Source of the DNA: Rhodobiaceae bacterium
GTDB taxonomy: Bacteria > Pseudomonadota > Alphaproteobacteria > Parvibaculales > Parvibaculaceae
DNA: 64,000 nucleotides
Assembly (NCBI GenBank): GCA_021404525.1
Contig: JAAWWE010000007.1
Span: 1 to 64,000 of the forward strand
Direction: 5' to 3'
The position numbers and the translations under genes were made by a program. Shown one piece after another: positions 17,685 to 25,196 of the stretch. The notes under the pieces are model-generated. The model saw only the letters and a program-made list of their open reading frames with translations, had not been told where the DNA came from and did no database searches. The number at the start of each line of letters is the position of its first letter. Positions within the stretch are counted from its first letter, which is position 1.

Positions 17685-17989
17685 AACCACGCTACCGGAG
17701 TCTGATTGAGTTTACAGTGAAGCCTGGCGACGAACAGAGCTTCCTGGAGGCGTTCCGTGCTGCCGGAATGTTGACCCGTCCAAACAGCATTGAGGGCTAT
17801 GTTGATGCGGAGCTTGTGCGCAACGGTCGCACATTCGCGGTTTTTGGGTGGTGGGAAACTGAAGAGGCCTATGCCAGGTGGCAAACCGTAGCCCAACAGG
17901 AGGCGCCACCTGACGCGTTAAAAGCGCTCGCGGATGCGATTGAAACAACGCGGCGTGGCCGACTGTTCGAGCTAGTGTCTCACGATTGA
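17681..17989 (+). CDS. ABM-fold (antibiotic biosynthesis monooxygenase-like) protein
   Basis: A 102-residue dimeric alpha+beta barrel candidate: FTVKPGDEQSFLEAFRAAG, then FAVFGWWETEEAYARWQTV and a C-terminal helix and strand, as in ABM/EthD-type small proteins. It starts at ATG 17681 inside the last codons of the amidohydrolase (ATGA) and probably works on the same substrate or product. No cofactor motif is seen. Some members are cofactor-free oxygenases, others only bind ligands. Confidence 0.72.
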   Translation: MKPRYRSLIEFTVKPGDEQSFLEAFRAAGMLTRPNSIEGYVDAELVRNGRTFAVFGWWETEEAYARWQTVAQQEAPPDALKALADAIETTRRGRLFELVSHD

Positions 17990-17996
17990 TCACTGG

Positions 17997-18956
17997 TCAT
18001 GCGGTGCAGGATCCGCCACCCAACACACAGAATTTCGCACAGTGGCGATGGTTAAGCGCAACGTCCTTGGAGGCATCTGCGAGTGTCGTGCCCAGATCGA
18101 ACTGTGGATCGTAAGGCAGAAGGGTGCAGGCGGCGACGGTTGGGGCATCAGCCCCTTTGTGTTTCACGACCATGCGGCTGGTGGCGCACATCATGTCGTT
18201 GGGGTCGACATTCAGGATCGACCAACAATCGGTGGTGATCTCGGGCACATCAACATTCTCATCCATTTCCGGGAAGAGCGTCACAACCAGCGGATCATTG
18301 GCATCGATGGGAAGAGATTGATCGGCGAACAGACCCGCATAGCCGGCTCGCGACGTCACTTCATCTTCTCCCCAGCAGGTGCGCCCGGCAATGGTGATCT
18401 GGGCGCCGATGGACCGGAGAAAGGCAAGACCTTCCATCGCCTTATCAAAAGCGCCTGGCCCGCGTTCTTCATCATGCAGCTGTGCTGAATAGTGATCCAG
18501 GCTCACGCGAAAGGTAAGCCGCGCACCATACTTCTCGATCAGCGCCTCAACGCTCTTCTTTACCATGGGCCTAAGCAAAGGCTGCATCGCATTGGTGAGC
18601 ACAAGCGCCTCAAACCCGCGTGCCAACGTATTTTCCAGGATTGCGACCATGGCGGGGTTCATGAAAGGTTCGCCGCCAGTGAAGCCAATCTCGCGTGTGC
18701 CAAGCCCGCCGCGCTCAATTTCGTCCAGGTAAGAGGCAACCTCAGCCTCCGTCAGATAGACAAGCCGGTCATTCTTCGGGCTGGATTCGATGTAGCAACT
18801 GGCACATTCAATATTGCAAAGCGTACCAGTGTTGAACCAGAGAGTGTCCAGTCTTGTCAGGCTCACATGCGCGCGGGTTTCCCCTTTCGCTGTCAACGCG
18901 GGATCTGTAAAGGGCGCAAGGGCATGGACCCCGATTGGCTGACTCTGATCGTTCAT
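17997..18956 (-). CDS. Radical SAM protein with C-terminal cysteine cluster
   Basis: A 319-residue radical SAM enzyme. Cys47, Cys51 and Cys54 form the CxxxCxxC [4Fe-4S] motif (CNIECASC), and GGEP at 94-97 binds the SAM amino group. Further cysteines at 277, 306, 310 and 317 in the last 45 residues (CAKFCVLGGGSC) suggest an auxiliary cluster of a reduced SPASM/Twitch type. The product of such enzymes ranges from peptide modification to cofactor synthesis; none can be assigned. It converges on the ABM gene with seven bases between stops. No small precursor peptide gene is visible next to it. Confidence 0.88.
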   Translation of the reverse strand: MNDQSQPIGVHALAPFTDPALTAKGETRAHVSLTRLDTLWFNTGTLCNIECASCYIESSPKNDRLVYLTEAEVASYLDEIERGGLGTREIGFTGGEPFMNPAMVAILENTLARGFEALVLTNAMQPLLRPMVKKSVEALIEKYGARLTFRVSLDHYSAQLHDEERGPGAFDKAMEGLAFLRSIGAQITIAGRTCWGEDEVTSRAGYAGLFADQSLPIDANDPLVVTLFPEMDENVDVPEITTDCWSILNVDPNDMMCATSRMVVKHKGADAPTVAACTLLPYDPQFDLGTTLADASKDVALNHRHCAKFCVLGGGSCTA

Positions 18957-19027
18957 GGCGCGACACTACCACTCAATGGATCGCCTGTGGGCATCCCTTC
19001 CTCCAGCTGACAGAAATTTGATCAGCC

Positions 19028-19525
19028 TCAGGACCCTGTCTCAACCACGTTTTCGATGGGAATCTGGATGCATTTCGCAAGATTGTGAATTCCGCCATAA
19101 ATCGTGTGCGCGACAAAGTAGACGGCATCCTCCGGCACCTCGGTACCTTTAGGGATCTCCATTGTTATGGGCGTACCGCCTTGGTCGACCATCGACATCA
19201 CCACATGGCCAGTATCGCGAAACCCTTTGCAATCGCCGTCATGGTCGCCATTGCCCGCGTCGTCCTGAACACCGGGCTCGCCGACTTCAAGACCCCAATG
19301 CACCATATACATATCTACGCCCGTCTCGTCGACAGCCCGCCCGAGCGTCACTGTGCCGCCGATCGTTTCCCCAGGATCTGTATCTGTAAAGGAGATCGAT
19401 GATGGTCCGTAATTGACCCCATCAACCTTCGGGTAGATAAGGTCTGGTCCGCCAATCTTGATGACGCCATATCCGGCGACCGCGATTACCCCTACTCCGA
19501 TAAGTCCTTTTGCCCACCAACGCAT
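19028..19525 (-). CDS. Membrane-anchored or secreted protein of unknown function
   Basis: A 165-residue protein with an N-terminal hydrophobic segment (WWAKGLIGVGVIAVAGYGVI) that is either a signal anchor or an uncleaved signal. The exported part starts with IYPKVDGVNYGPSSISFTD and contains an acidic loop DDAGNGDHDGDCKGF that could bind a metal ion, and two cysteines. ATG 19525 has a GGGAG ribosome site. An inverted repeat lies 20 bases upstream. I do not recognise the family. Confidence 0.75.
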   Translation of the reverse strand: MRWWAKGLIGVGVIAVAGYGVIKIGGPDLIYPKVDGVNYGPSSISFTDTDPGETIGGTVTLGRAVDETGVDMYMVHWGLEVGEPGVQDDAGNGDHDGDCKGFRDTGHVVMSMVDQGGTPITMEIPKGTEVPEDAVYFVAHTIYGGIHNLAKCIQIPIENVVETGS

Positions 19526-19544
19526 TGCTTTCTCCCCCAAAGCC

Positions 19545-19566
19545 TGGCGGCAGGGTACTGCCACCA
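19545..19566. promoter_or_regulatory. Inverted repeat upstream of the 19525 start
   Basis: TGGCGGCAG-GGTA-CTGCCACCA has nine-base arms with one mismatch and lies 20 bases ahead of the minus-strand start codon. It could be an operator or a leader hairpin. Confidence 0.45.
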
Positions 19567-19633
19567 GCTGTCTAAACGTTCCAATTGATATCTTGCGCCG
19601 GAGGGGGCAGGAGCGCTAGTAAAAAGGGCCTGA

Positions 19634-19707
19634 GCGGGCGTAGCTCAATGGTAGAGCAGAAGCTTCCCAAGCTTAAGACGGGAGTTCGATTCTCCTCGCC
19701 CGCTCCA
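19634..19707 (+). tRNA. tRNA-Gly (anticodon CCC)
   Basis: A 74-base cloverleaf: acceptor GCGGGCG pairs with CGCCCGC, D arm GCTC/GAGC, anticodon loop TTCCCAA (anticodon CCC, reads GGG), T loop TTCGATT, and encoded 3' CCA (19705-19707). It lies between convergently and divergently oriented genes with no other tRNA nearby. Confidence 0.97.
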
Positions 19708-19731
19708 AATTGCATATGAGGGGGGAAACTC

Positions 19732-20151
19732 ATGGGTGCAACTATTCTGACTCCAATTTTGGTTTTAGTGAGCTGGACACTGATTGTCTGGCTTTGGATG
19801 TATGCGCGGCGCCTGCCGGCAATGAGTGCAGCAAATGTTGAGCCGCAACAGGCACAACACCCAGGCGCTCTGGCCGGCCTGTTGCCTTCTGAAGCTCAAC
19901 GGGTTGCTGACAATTACAATCATCTGCACGAACAGCCGACGATATTTTATGCGTTGATTGTTTACAGCCATCTCGCCGGCGTAGCTGACCCGCTGAATAT
20001 CGGTTTGGCGTGGGCCTATGTTGGCCTGCGGATCGTGCATTCGCTGGTGCAGAACACGGTCAATATTGTGTTGGTCCGGTTCTCTCTGTTCGCATTGTCC
20101 ACCCTCGTGCTGATGGTGATCGCGGTGCGCAATCTGTTGGCGCTGGGCTAA
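19732..20151 (+). CDS. MAPEG family membrane protein
   Basis: A 139-residue four-helix membrane protein of the MAPEG family (microsomal glutathione transferase-like). Typical blocks are RVADNYNHLHEQPTIFYALIVY (key part NYNHLHEQPT) and YVGLRIVHSLVQ in the helices that bind glutathione in eukaryotic members. Bacterial roles are poorly defined. It has a GAGGGGGG ribosome site, begins 24 bases after the tRNA and overlaps the convergent receiver gene by four bases at its stop. Confidence 0.88.
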   Translation: MGATILTPILVLVSWTLIVWLWMYARRLPAMSAANVEPQQAQHPGALAGLLPSEAQRVADNYNHLHEQPTIFYALIVYSHLAGVADPLNIGLAWAYVGLRIVHSLVQNTVNIVLVRFSLFALSTLVLMVIAVRNLLALG

Positions 20152-20666
20152 ATCTCAGCGGGGTTGTCTCGTCGTTCTTCGCCGCTGGCCGGGTGACCGT
20201 CTTTGCGTCTTCGCCGATCTGGCCCGACAAAACCCTCTGTCTTGACAAAGTCACGGCAATGTTTGACCGCATATTGAATGCGGTCAAACAGCAGCTGCGC
20301 TGAGACCGGTTTACAAAGGACGTCAGTTGCGCCTGCATCACGTGCGGCGGCGATTGTTTCAACGCTTGGATGCGCAATAAGCACGATGACGGGAAGCTCC
20401 GCGTTGGGAACACCTTTCCCAGTGCGGACATGGCGCGTAAAGGAGAGACCATCTACCGGCGCCATTCCGCTATCTACAATGGCGAAGTCGACCTCTGAAG
20501 CGTGCAGGATCTGAGCCGCATCGTCACCGTCGCGCGCTTCTGCAAGCTCTTTGATCTCAAACGCCTTCAACTGCTGCCGGAGAACCGTCAGCATATAGCG
20601 ATTTTCTTCCGCGATGAGGAATCGCAGATCTGAGAGATCAATGTCGTCCATTGGTGAGCTACTCAT
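20148..20666 (-). CDS. Stand-alone receiver (CheY-like) response regulator
   Basis: A 172-residue protein made of one receiver domain plus a charged tail. The acidic pair is replaced by EE (20-21), the phospho-acceptor is Asp65 in FAIVDSGM and the conserved Lys is at 119 in CKPVSAQ. After the domain comes GFVGPDRRRRKDG and EERRDNPAEI. There is no DNA-binding or enzyme domain. It is paralogous to the gene just upstream (93 bases away), with the same KPISAQLLFDRIQ-type end and GPDRRR tail. Partner kinase unknown; the orphan kinase at 29.5-31.3 kb is a candidate. Confidence 0.9.
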   Translation of the reverse strand: MSSSPMDDIDLSDLRFLIAEENRYMLTVLRQQLKAFEIKELAEARDGDDAAQILHASEVDFAIVDSGMAPVDGLSFTRHVRTGKGVPNAELPVIVLIAHPSVETIAAARDAGATDVLCKPVSAQLLFDRIQYAVKHCRDFVKTEGFVGPDRRRRKDGHPASGEERRDNPAEI

Positions 20667-20759
20667 CCGCGCCCGTCCTGTCTAAGACTTAAGGAGCAAG
20701 CGTAGGCGCAAAAAATTACCTAGTTGTTAGGATTTCACCATAGGACCGCAGGTGAGTTC

Positions 20760-21251
20760 TTAATCCCCTTTGCGCCGGTCCGGACCACTATAGGGTTTTG
20801 ACCGCATTCGCCTCCTGTCTGGTCCTGTGTATTGCGGCGACTGAATAAACCGTCTGTTAATCTGAAGAAGTACTTGGATCCGCTGGTAGAGCCGTTGGGC
20901 AGAAATTGGTTTGCGAACAACGTCGCTTGCACCGGCATCACGCGCTTCCTGAATACGCGCGCGCTCGGTATGAGCCGTAAGGAGCAGAATTGGGAGCTCT
21001 GGGTCGTAACTGTCTTTTGCCGTGCGAATAAGCCGGATGAAGTCGAGGCCGTCCAGGGGCTCCATCAGATAGTCCACGATCGCGAGATCTATTGGCGACG
21101 AGCGAACAATTTCGAATGCGTCAGCAGCGTCACGGGCATCATGTACGGTGCCCGCGCCAAGTGCCCGTAGCAATTCTCTAAGAATAGAAATCATGTGGTG
21201 GTTGTCATCAACGACCAAAAACGACAGCGGCGAAAGGTCGAAATCACGCAT
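20760..21251 (-). CDS. Stand-alone receiver response regulator, paralogue of its neighbour
   Basis: A 163-residue single-receiver protein: DD at 15-16, phospho-acceptor Asp60 in LAIVDYLMEPLDG, Thr92 and Lys114 in RKPISAQ. The tail contains GPDRR twice (143-147 and 156-160). The start ATG 21251 is preferred because AAGG lies upstream and the sequence before it does not belong to the fold; in-frame starts exist at 21269 and further upstream. Tandem duplication with the following gene is evident from sequence similarity throughout. Confidence 0.88.
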   Translation of the reverse strand: MRDFDLSPLSFLVVDDNHHMISILRELLRALGAGTVHDARDAADAFEIVRSSPIDLAIVDYLMEPLDGLDFIRLIRTAKDSYDPELPILLLTAHTERARIQEARDAGASDVVRKPISAQRLYQRIQVLLQINRRFIQSPQYTGPDRRRMRSKPYSGPDRRKGD

Positions 21252-21364
21252 CCGGCGGCCTTCTAGCATTGCGTCTCTGGTGCACGCGCAAAACGACAAG
21301 AGACGGAAAGCCACCCGTTATGCGAGTATATGGCTCGACCTCTTAACTGAAGGTTTATGGCCGA

Positions 21365-23311
21365 CTACCGGCGATGAGACAGCTCTCTACGGGCCCGGGC
21401 TGCGTACACCGGCATAAAAGCGCTGACCCCATGGATCGTCTTCTCCCAATGGTGAGGTTTGGAGAAAAGCTGATAGAGCGCTTTGTAAGCGCCGGTTGAA
21501 ATCAGGAGCCAATAGACCGGCATTGAGAGCACATGCCACCCCAGGCCGGTCAGGCCGCGGGCCTGGGCCCCGACGAGCCCGGAAATTATCGCTGCGCCAA
21601 AACCAACAAAAAGAACCGCCAGATTGAGGACTGTCATGACGAAAGAACCAACGTCGTCGATGGGAGTGAGGCCGGTTGTAAAGGCCCATAAAAGCAAAAG
21701 ATAAAAGAGCGGGTGGGCGAGCGCTGACAATAGGAAGCCGCCCGTGACGATCTGAAGAATGACAAAGCCTACAGGGCCAAGGGCGGCATAGGTCCGCAGT
21801 GGCGTGCGCATCCGGACAATGTAGGTTTGCATCCACCCTTTCAGCCACCGGGATCGCTGTCGTATCCAATTGGGCAAAAGGCAGTTTGCTTCTTCAAGTG
21901 TCGCGCTTGAAATGACCCCGATCTTATAGCCGTGTTCGCAAATTCGGAAACCCAGATCAGCGTCTTCGGTGACATTGTAAGGATCCCAGGCCCCAACCTT
22001 CTTCAGTACGAAGGTGCGAAAATGAGTGGAGGTCCCACCAAGCGGGAAGGGGAGCCCAAAACGTGCAAGGGCCGGGAGAAGAAGATCGAACAGTGAGGCG
22101 TACTCAATGGCGAAATGCCGCGTGAGCCAATTCTCATTCCAATTGTAGTAAGCAAGGGGCGCTTGGACGCAGGCCAGACTTGCCCCACCAGTTTGAAACG
22201 CCTGCAGTGCTTCGCGCAGCTGTGATGGACCGGGAATATCCTCCGCATCATACACGACGAGGAACTCGCCACGGGCAAATTCAAGCGCGTAGTTGCAGGC
22301 CTTGGGCTTGGTAAGCGGGTGAGAAGTCGGAACAAGGATCAGCTCGATATTGCCAGGGAGTTTCAAATCGCGGGCGGCCTGAAGGGTTTCATGATCGGTT
22401 TCTTCCAGCACAAGTTTGATATCGAGCTTTGCCAGCGGATAGTCCAGCTTTTGGATCGCATCCATCAGTATCGGCAGAACGTCCGCTTCTTGAAGAAGCG
22501 GAACCATGATGGTGTAGAGGGGAAGGCTTTTTTCGTTCATACGTTCAACATGCGGGGCACTGCCAGCAACGGGGTGTCGACCGGTCTTTACTGAGAAGAG
22601 TCTCAAAAAAGCCAATGACATAAATGCAATGATGGTCATGACATTGAGGGCGAGAAGCGCCAAGTCAGGAAAGAGAATGGCTGTACCAACCATCAAACAC
22701 GCAACAAGTAAGCAGAGCATTTTCGCCCCGTTTGTTAGGAGGTGCTGTGCTGAAGCATCTGGCTGCCTGTTTTTGAGCGCAAATTTGGCCTGTTGGGTCA
22801 GGTCATCGCGGAAGGCAGATTGGACTGCGCGCAAAATGTCGAGCGGCGCCGTTTGGTGCAGCAAAAAGGGTTTGGCTGTGCGTTCTTTCAGCGCTGCTGA
22901 CGCCTGAGCAAGGTCGACAGCGACATAGGTTATGGTTGTCCCATCCGTCTTCCACGGCAGGCACTGGTGTTGGAGATAGAAAGATACATCTTCTGCGGCG
23001 AGCAATTCCAGGTCGGGCGGCCTAAGAAGCAAATTGATGAAACGTGTGCCCTGCTGCTCCGAAAGTGTTCGATAGAAGTCGAAGGCGCGTGTATCCCCAT
23101 GGCCGATCAGTTCCTCTCCTAGACGGACACCAGAATTTTTTTGTCTATCTCTCGCTTGCGAAAGCTGGCGCGGAGACACCGCACTCTGCTCCAATAGCAT
23201 CCGACCGATAGGGCGGTTTTTAAACGCAAAGGCAGGTGCCGCCTCCTCAAAGCCCCGGGCGTACCCCTGTAAATCTGCTTCGCCATCAGACGTCTCAGTG
23301 TCCCCCTTCAT
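21365..23311 (-). CDS. Membrane glycosyltransferase family 2 with N-terminal MshEN-like domain
   Basis: A 648-residue polymer-forming glycosyltransferase. Residues 33-95 hold two copies of the MshEN/GspE-N pattern (R-x-IG-xx-LL ... L-xx-A-xx-RQ, then RLGEELI ... L-xx-Q), which binds c-di-GMP in some proteins. Two membrane spans at about 195-240 precede the GT2 domain with DAED (355-358), the TED acid (448-450) and QRSRW (485-489), the set seen in processive synthases. Three or four more spans follow. The layout recalls NfrB but with the sensor domain first. Two receiver genes lie downstream in the same direction and a solute-binding protein is divergent. Confidence 0.88.
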   Translation of the reverse strand: MKGDTETSDGEADLQGYARGFEEAAPAFAFKNRPIGRMLLEQSAVSPRQLSQARDRQKNSGVRLGEELIGHGDTRAFDFYRTLSEQQGTRFINLLLRPPDLELLAAEDVSFYLQHQCLPWKTDGTTITYVAVDLAQASAALKERTAKPFLLHQTAPLDILRAVQSAFRDDLTQQAKFALKNRQPDASAQHLLTNGAKMLCLLVACLMVGTAILFPDLALLALNVMTIIAFMSLAFLRLFSVKTGRHPVAGSAPHVERMNEKSLPLYTIMVPLLQEADVLPILMDAIQKLDYPLAKLDIKLVLEETDHETLQAARDLKLPGNIELILVPTSHPLTKPKACNYALEFARGEFLVVYDAEDIPGPSQLREALQAFQTGGASLACVQAPLAYYNWNENWLTRHFAIEYASLFDLLLPALARFGLPFPLGGTSTHFRTFVLKKVGAWDPYNVTEDADLGFRICEHGYKIGVISSATLEEANCLLPNWIRQRSRWLKGWMQTYIVRMRTPLRTYAALGPVGFVILQIVTGGFLLSALAHPLFYLLLLWAFTTGLTPIDDVGSFVMTVLNLAVLFVGFGAAIISGLVGAQARGLTGLGWHVLSMPVYWLLISTGAYKALYQLFSKPHHWEKTIHGVSAFMPVYAARARRELSHRR

Positions 23312-23346
23312 TCAGGCCGACTTTCATATAATGAACGGAATATTTT

Positions 23347-23369
23347 ATGGTAAAATTATGATTAACCAT
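23347..23369. promoter_or_regulatory. 23-bp inverted repeat between divergent genes
   Basis: ATGGTaAA ... TTaACCAT arms are separated by seven bases. The right arm is TTAACCAT, identical to a CtrA half-site. It lies 36 bases upstream of the glycosyltransferase start and 79 upstream of the solute-binding protein start, so it may control both. Confidence 0.45.
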
Positions 23370-23447
23370 TGCAATACAAGGGTTTGGATAGGCTAGGGCG
23401 CCGCTGCACTCTTAGGTTGAATAACCAGCGTTAACGCTGAGCCTGAA

Positions 23448-24668
23448 ATGATGGGAAGTGCACTGGACCACAAGGAGAGCCTTGGGCATTCTCCGCCGAT
23501 GCGCTGGCTTCTTCTCATAAACCTTCTAGCAGTTGTGCTTTTAAGCGGCGCCGTTGCGATCGTGATCGAAGGCACGCCTGTCGGAACGGGACCCTCCAAT
23601 ACGTCAATTCCAGCATTGGACGCCAGCAATATGCCTCTAGACGGCACCCAGGAGGTGGCTACCGCGCAGGAGCAGGCTACTGTCTTCCTGGATGAAGCAG
23701 CGATGGTGACCGCAGACGCGACGACCAGTGAACCTGAAGGCCCCAGCGCGGAGAGAGAGGCAGCGCAGACTGAGCCAGTCCTGGTCGAAAACGATAGCAC
23801 TCTTGTTTCTGCGCCCGATGCGCCGATCCCGCTCCCCGCACCACGAACATTGGAAACTGAAACCGTAGAGGCCGTAACAACCGAAACAGTCGAAACAGTC
23901 GAAACAGTCGAAACAGCCGAAACAGCACCACCTCCCATTGCTGGGTCTGATGCTGAGCAAAACAAGAGCGATGAGCCTGTCCCACTCGTGGTGGCGACGG
24001 AAGGCGACTTCGCGCCCTTCAACTATGTTGACGACGGCGGCAATCCAGCTGGCTTTGATATTGATGTCGCCAAAGAGCTTTGCGACCGCCTTCAACGGCC
24101 ATGCGTTTATGAAGTAAAGCCCTGGGCGGATTTAATGCCATCGCTCAGGAAGGGGGACATCGATCTGATTGCGGCGTCTATGCGAATTCCGGCAGCACAG
24201 CCTCAGGGTGTACTGTTTTCCAGCCCCTACTACGGGTCGCGTGGCCGGTTCGTGACCTCAAAAGGATCCGGGATTGCTGGGCCCGGCCTATTGCGGGCAC
24301 CGGGGTCGCAGATTGCTGTGCAGAGAGGAAGCATTCATGAGGCCTACCTGCAAGCGCAATATGCAGAGGTCGATCTTGTCAGAACGCGGTCGCTGGCTGA
24401 CGCCTTGCAGCAACTAGCGGATGGAAAGGTGGAGGCCGCCTTTGGAGACAATGCAGCAGTTCTGCAATGGATGAAAGAACACACCTGCTGTACGCCATTG
24501 GGCAACCCGATCACGGACAAAACCTTTTTCGGCGAGGGAGTTGGCCTGGTGGTTCGCGAAGACGATCGATCCCTTGTTGACGCTCTCAATGCGCACCTTC
24601 AATCGATGCGTGAAGATGGAACCAATGCCATCCTGTCGGAGCGATATTTTGGTGGATCGATCTTTTAG
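23448..24668 (+). CDS. Membrane-anchored family 3 solute-binding protein
   Basis: A 406-residue protein with one N-terminal membrane span (about 19-40), a low-complexity acidic and Thr/Pro-rich stalk (about 41-178) and a C-terminal periplasmic binding domain. The domain starts VVATEGDFAPFNYVDDGGNPAGFDIDVAKELC (key part GFDIDVAKEL) and continues with DLIAASM, as in amino-acid binding proteins. No permease or ATPase genes are adjacent, so it may act as a sensor or ligand presenter rather than in transport. The stalk includes a Glu-Thr-Val repeat. The first ATG is used; ATG 23499 is an alternative. Confidence 0.85.
   Translation: MMGSALDHKESLGHSPPMRWLLLINLLAVVLLSGAVAIVIEGTPVGTGPSNTSIPALDASNMPLDGTQEVATAQEQATVFLDEAAMVTADATTSEPEGPSAEREAAQTEPVLVENDSTLVSAPDAPIPLPAPRTLETETVEAVTTETVETVETVETAETAPPPIAGSDAEQNKSDEPVPLVVATEGDFAPFNYVDDGGNPAGFDIDVAKELCDRLQRPCVYEVKPWADLMPSLRKGDIDLIAASMRIPAAQPQGVLFSSPYYGSRGRFVTSKGSGIAGPGLLRAPGSQIAVQRGSIHEAYLQAQYAEVDLVRTRSLADALQQLADGKVEAAFGDNAAVLQWMKEHTCCTPLGNPITDKTFFGEGVGLVVREDDRSLVDALNAHLQSMREDGTNAILSERYFGGSIF
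23883..23927 (+). repeat. Five tandem 9-bp units within the binding protein stalk
   Basis: GAAACAGTC occurs three times without interruption (23883-23909), followed by GAAACAGCC and GAAACAGCA. Each unit encodes Glu-Thr-Val or Glu-Thr-Ala. Copy-number change would alter stalk length by three residues without a frameshift. Confidence 0.85.
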
Positions 24669-24671
24669 CGT

Positions 24672-25196
24672 TTAGCTGTTCTTCATCAGCTCGCGCGGCT
24701 TCCCATAGAAGACAGCGTGGCCTTCGCCTTCATTTATGTCAGCCCACTTCTCAACATCAAACTGAAAGACGGCGAGAGCACCGGTCGGGTAGTGATCGGC
24801 CATGCGTGCCGATACGTCCTTGCTCTCCTCATCTGCCAAACTAACAGCAAGCATCTCTAGGCCTGGATTGTGGGCCACGATCAACACGGTTTCGTTTGTA
24901 TCGTCCAGTTCGCGCACCGCGTTCAACAAGGTGCCGGGCATGGCCATATAGAGATCGTCGCGATATTCAATAGCGCACCGATCTTGTAGCTTTTCGCTCA
25001 GCGGTTTGATGGTCGACCGCGCGCGGACGGCGGTCGAACACAAGGCATGATCCGGCGTCCAGCCTTGATCGACAATAAACCCTGCCAGAAAGGCGGCGGA
25101 TTTAACGCCACGACCATTCAGCGTGCGCTGAGAGTCCTCCGTTTCCGGCTGGTTCCAGTCAGACTTGGCATGACGCATGAGGCAAAGACGTTTCAT
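24672..25196 (-). CDS. sixA: SixA-type histidine phosphatase
   Basis: A 174-residue branch-2-like histidine phosphatase; SixA removes phosphate from phosphohistidine in phosphorelay or PTS proteins. The catalytic RHA motif is at residues 8-10 (LMRHAKSDW), the second histidine in VAHNPGLE and the Glu/Asp region in YRDDLYMA. The start ATG overlaps the stop of the sterol desaturase-like gene upstream (ATGA), so both are co-translated. Whether its target is a histidine kinase of this region is unknown. Confidence 0.87.
   Translation of the reverse strand: MKRLCLMRHAKSDWNQPETEDSQRTLNGRGVKSAAFLAGFIVDQGWTPDHALCSTAVRARSTIKPLSEKLQDRCAIEYRDDLYMAMPGTLLNAVRELDDTNETVLIVAHNPGLEMLAVSLADEESKDVSARMADHYPTGALAVFQFDVEKWADINEGEGHAVFYGKPRELMKNS

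Noticed and set aside
23883-23927. Direct repeats as a CRISPR array
   Set aside because: Units are contiguous, 9 bp and in frame within a gene; there are no spacers or cas genes.
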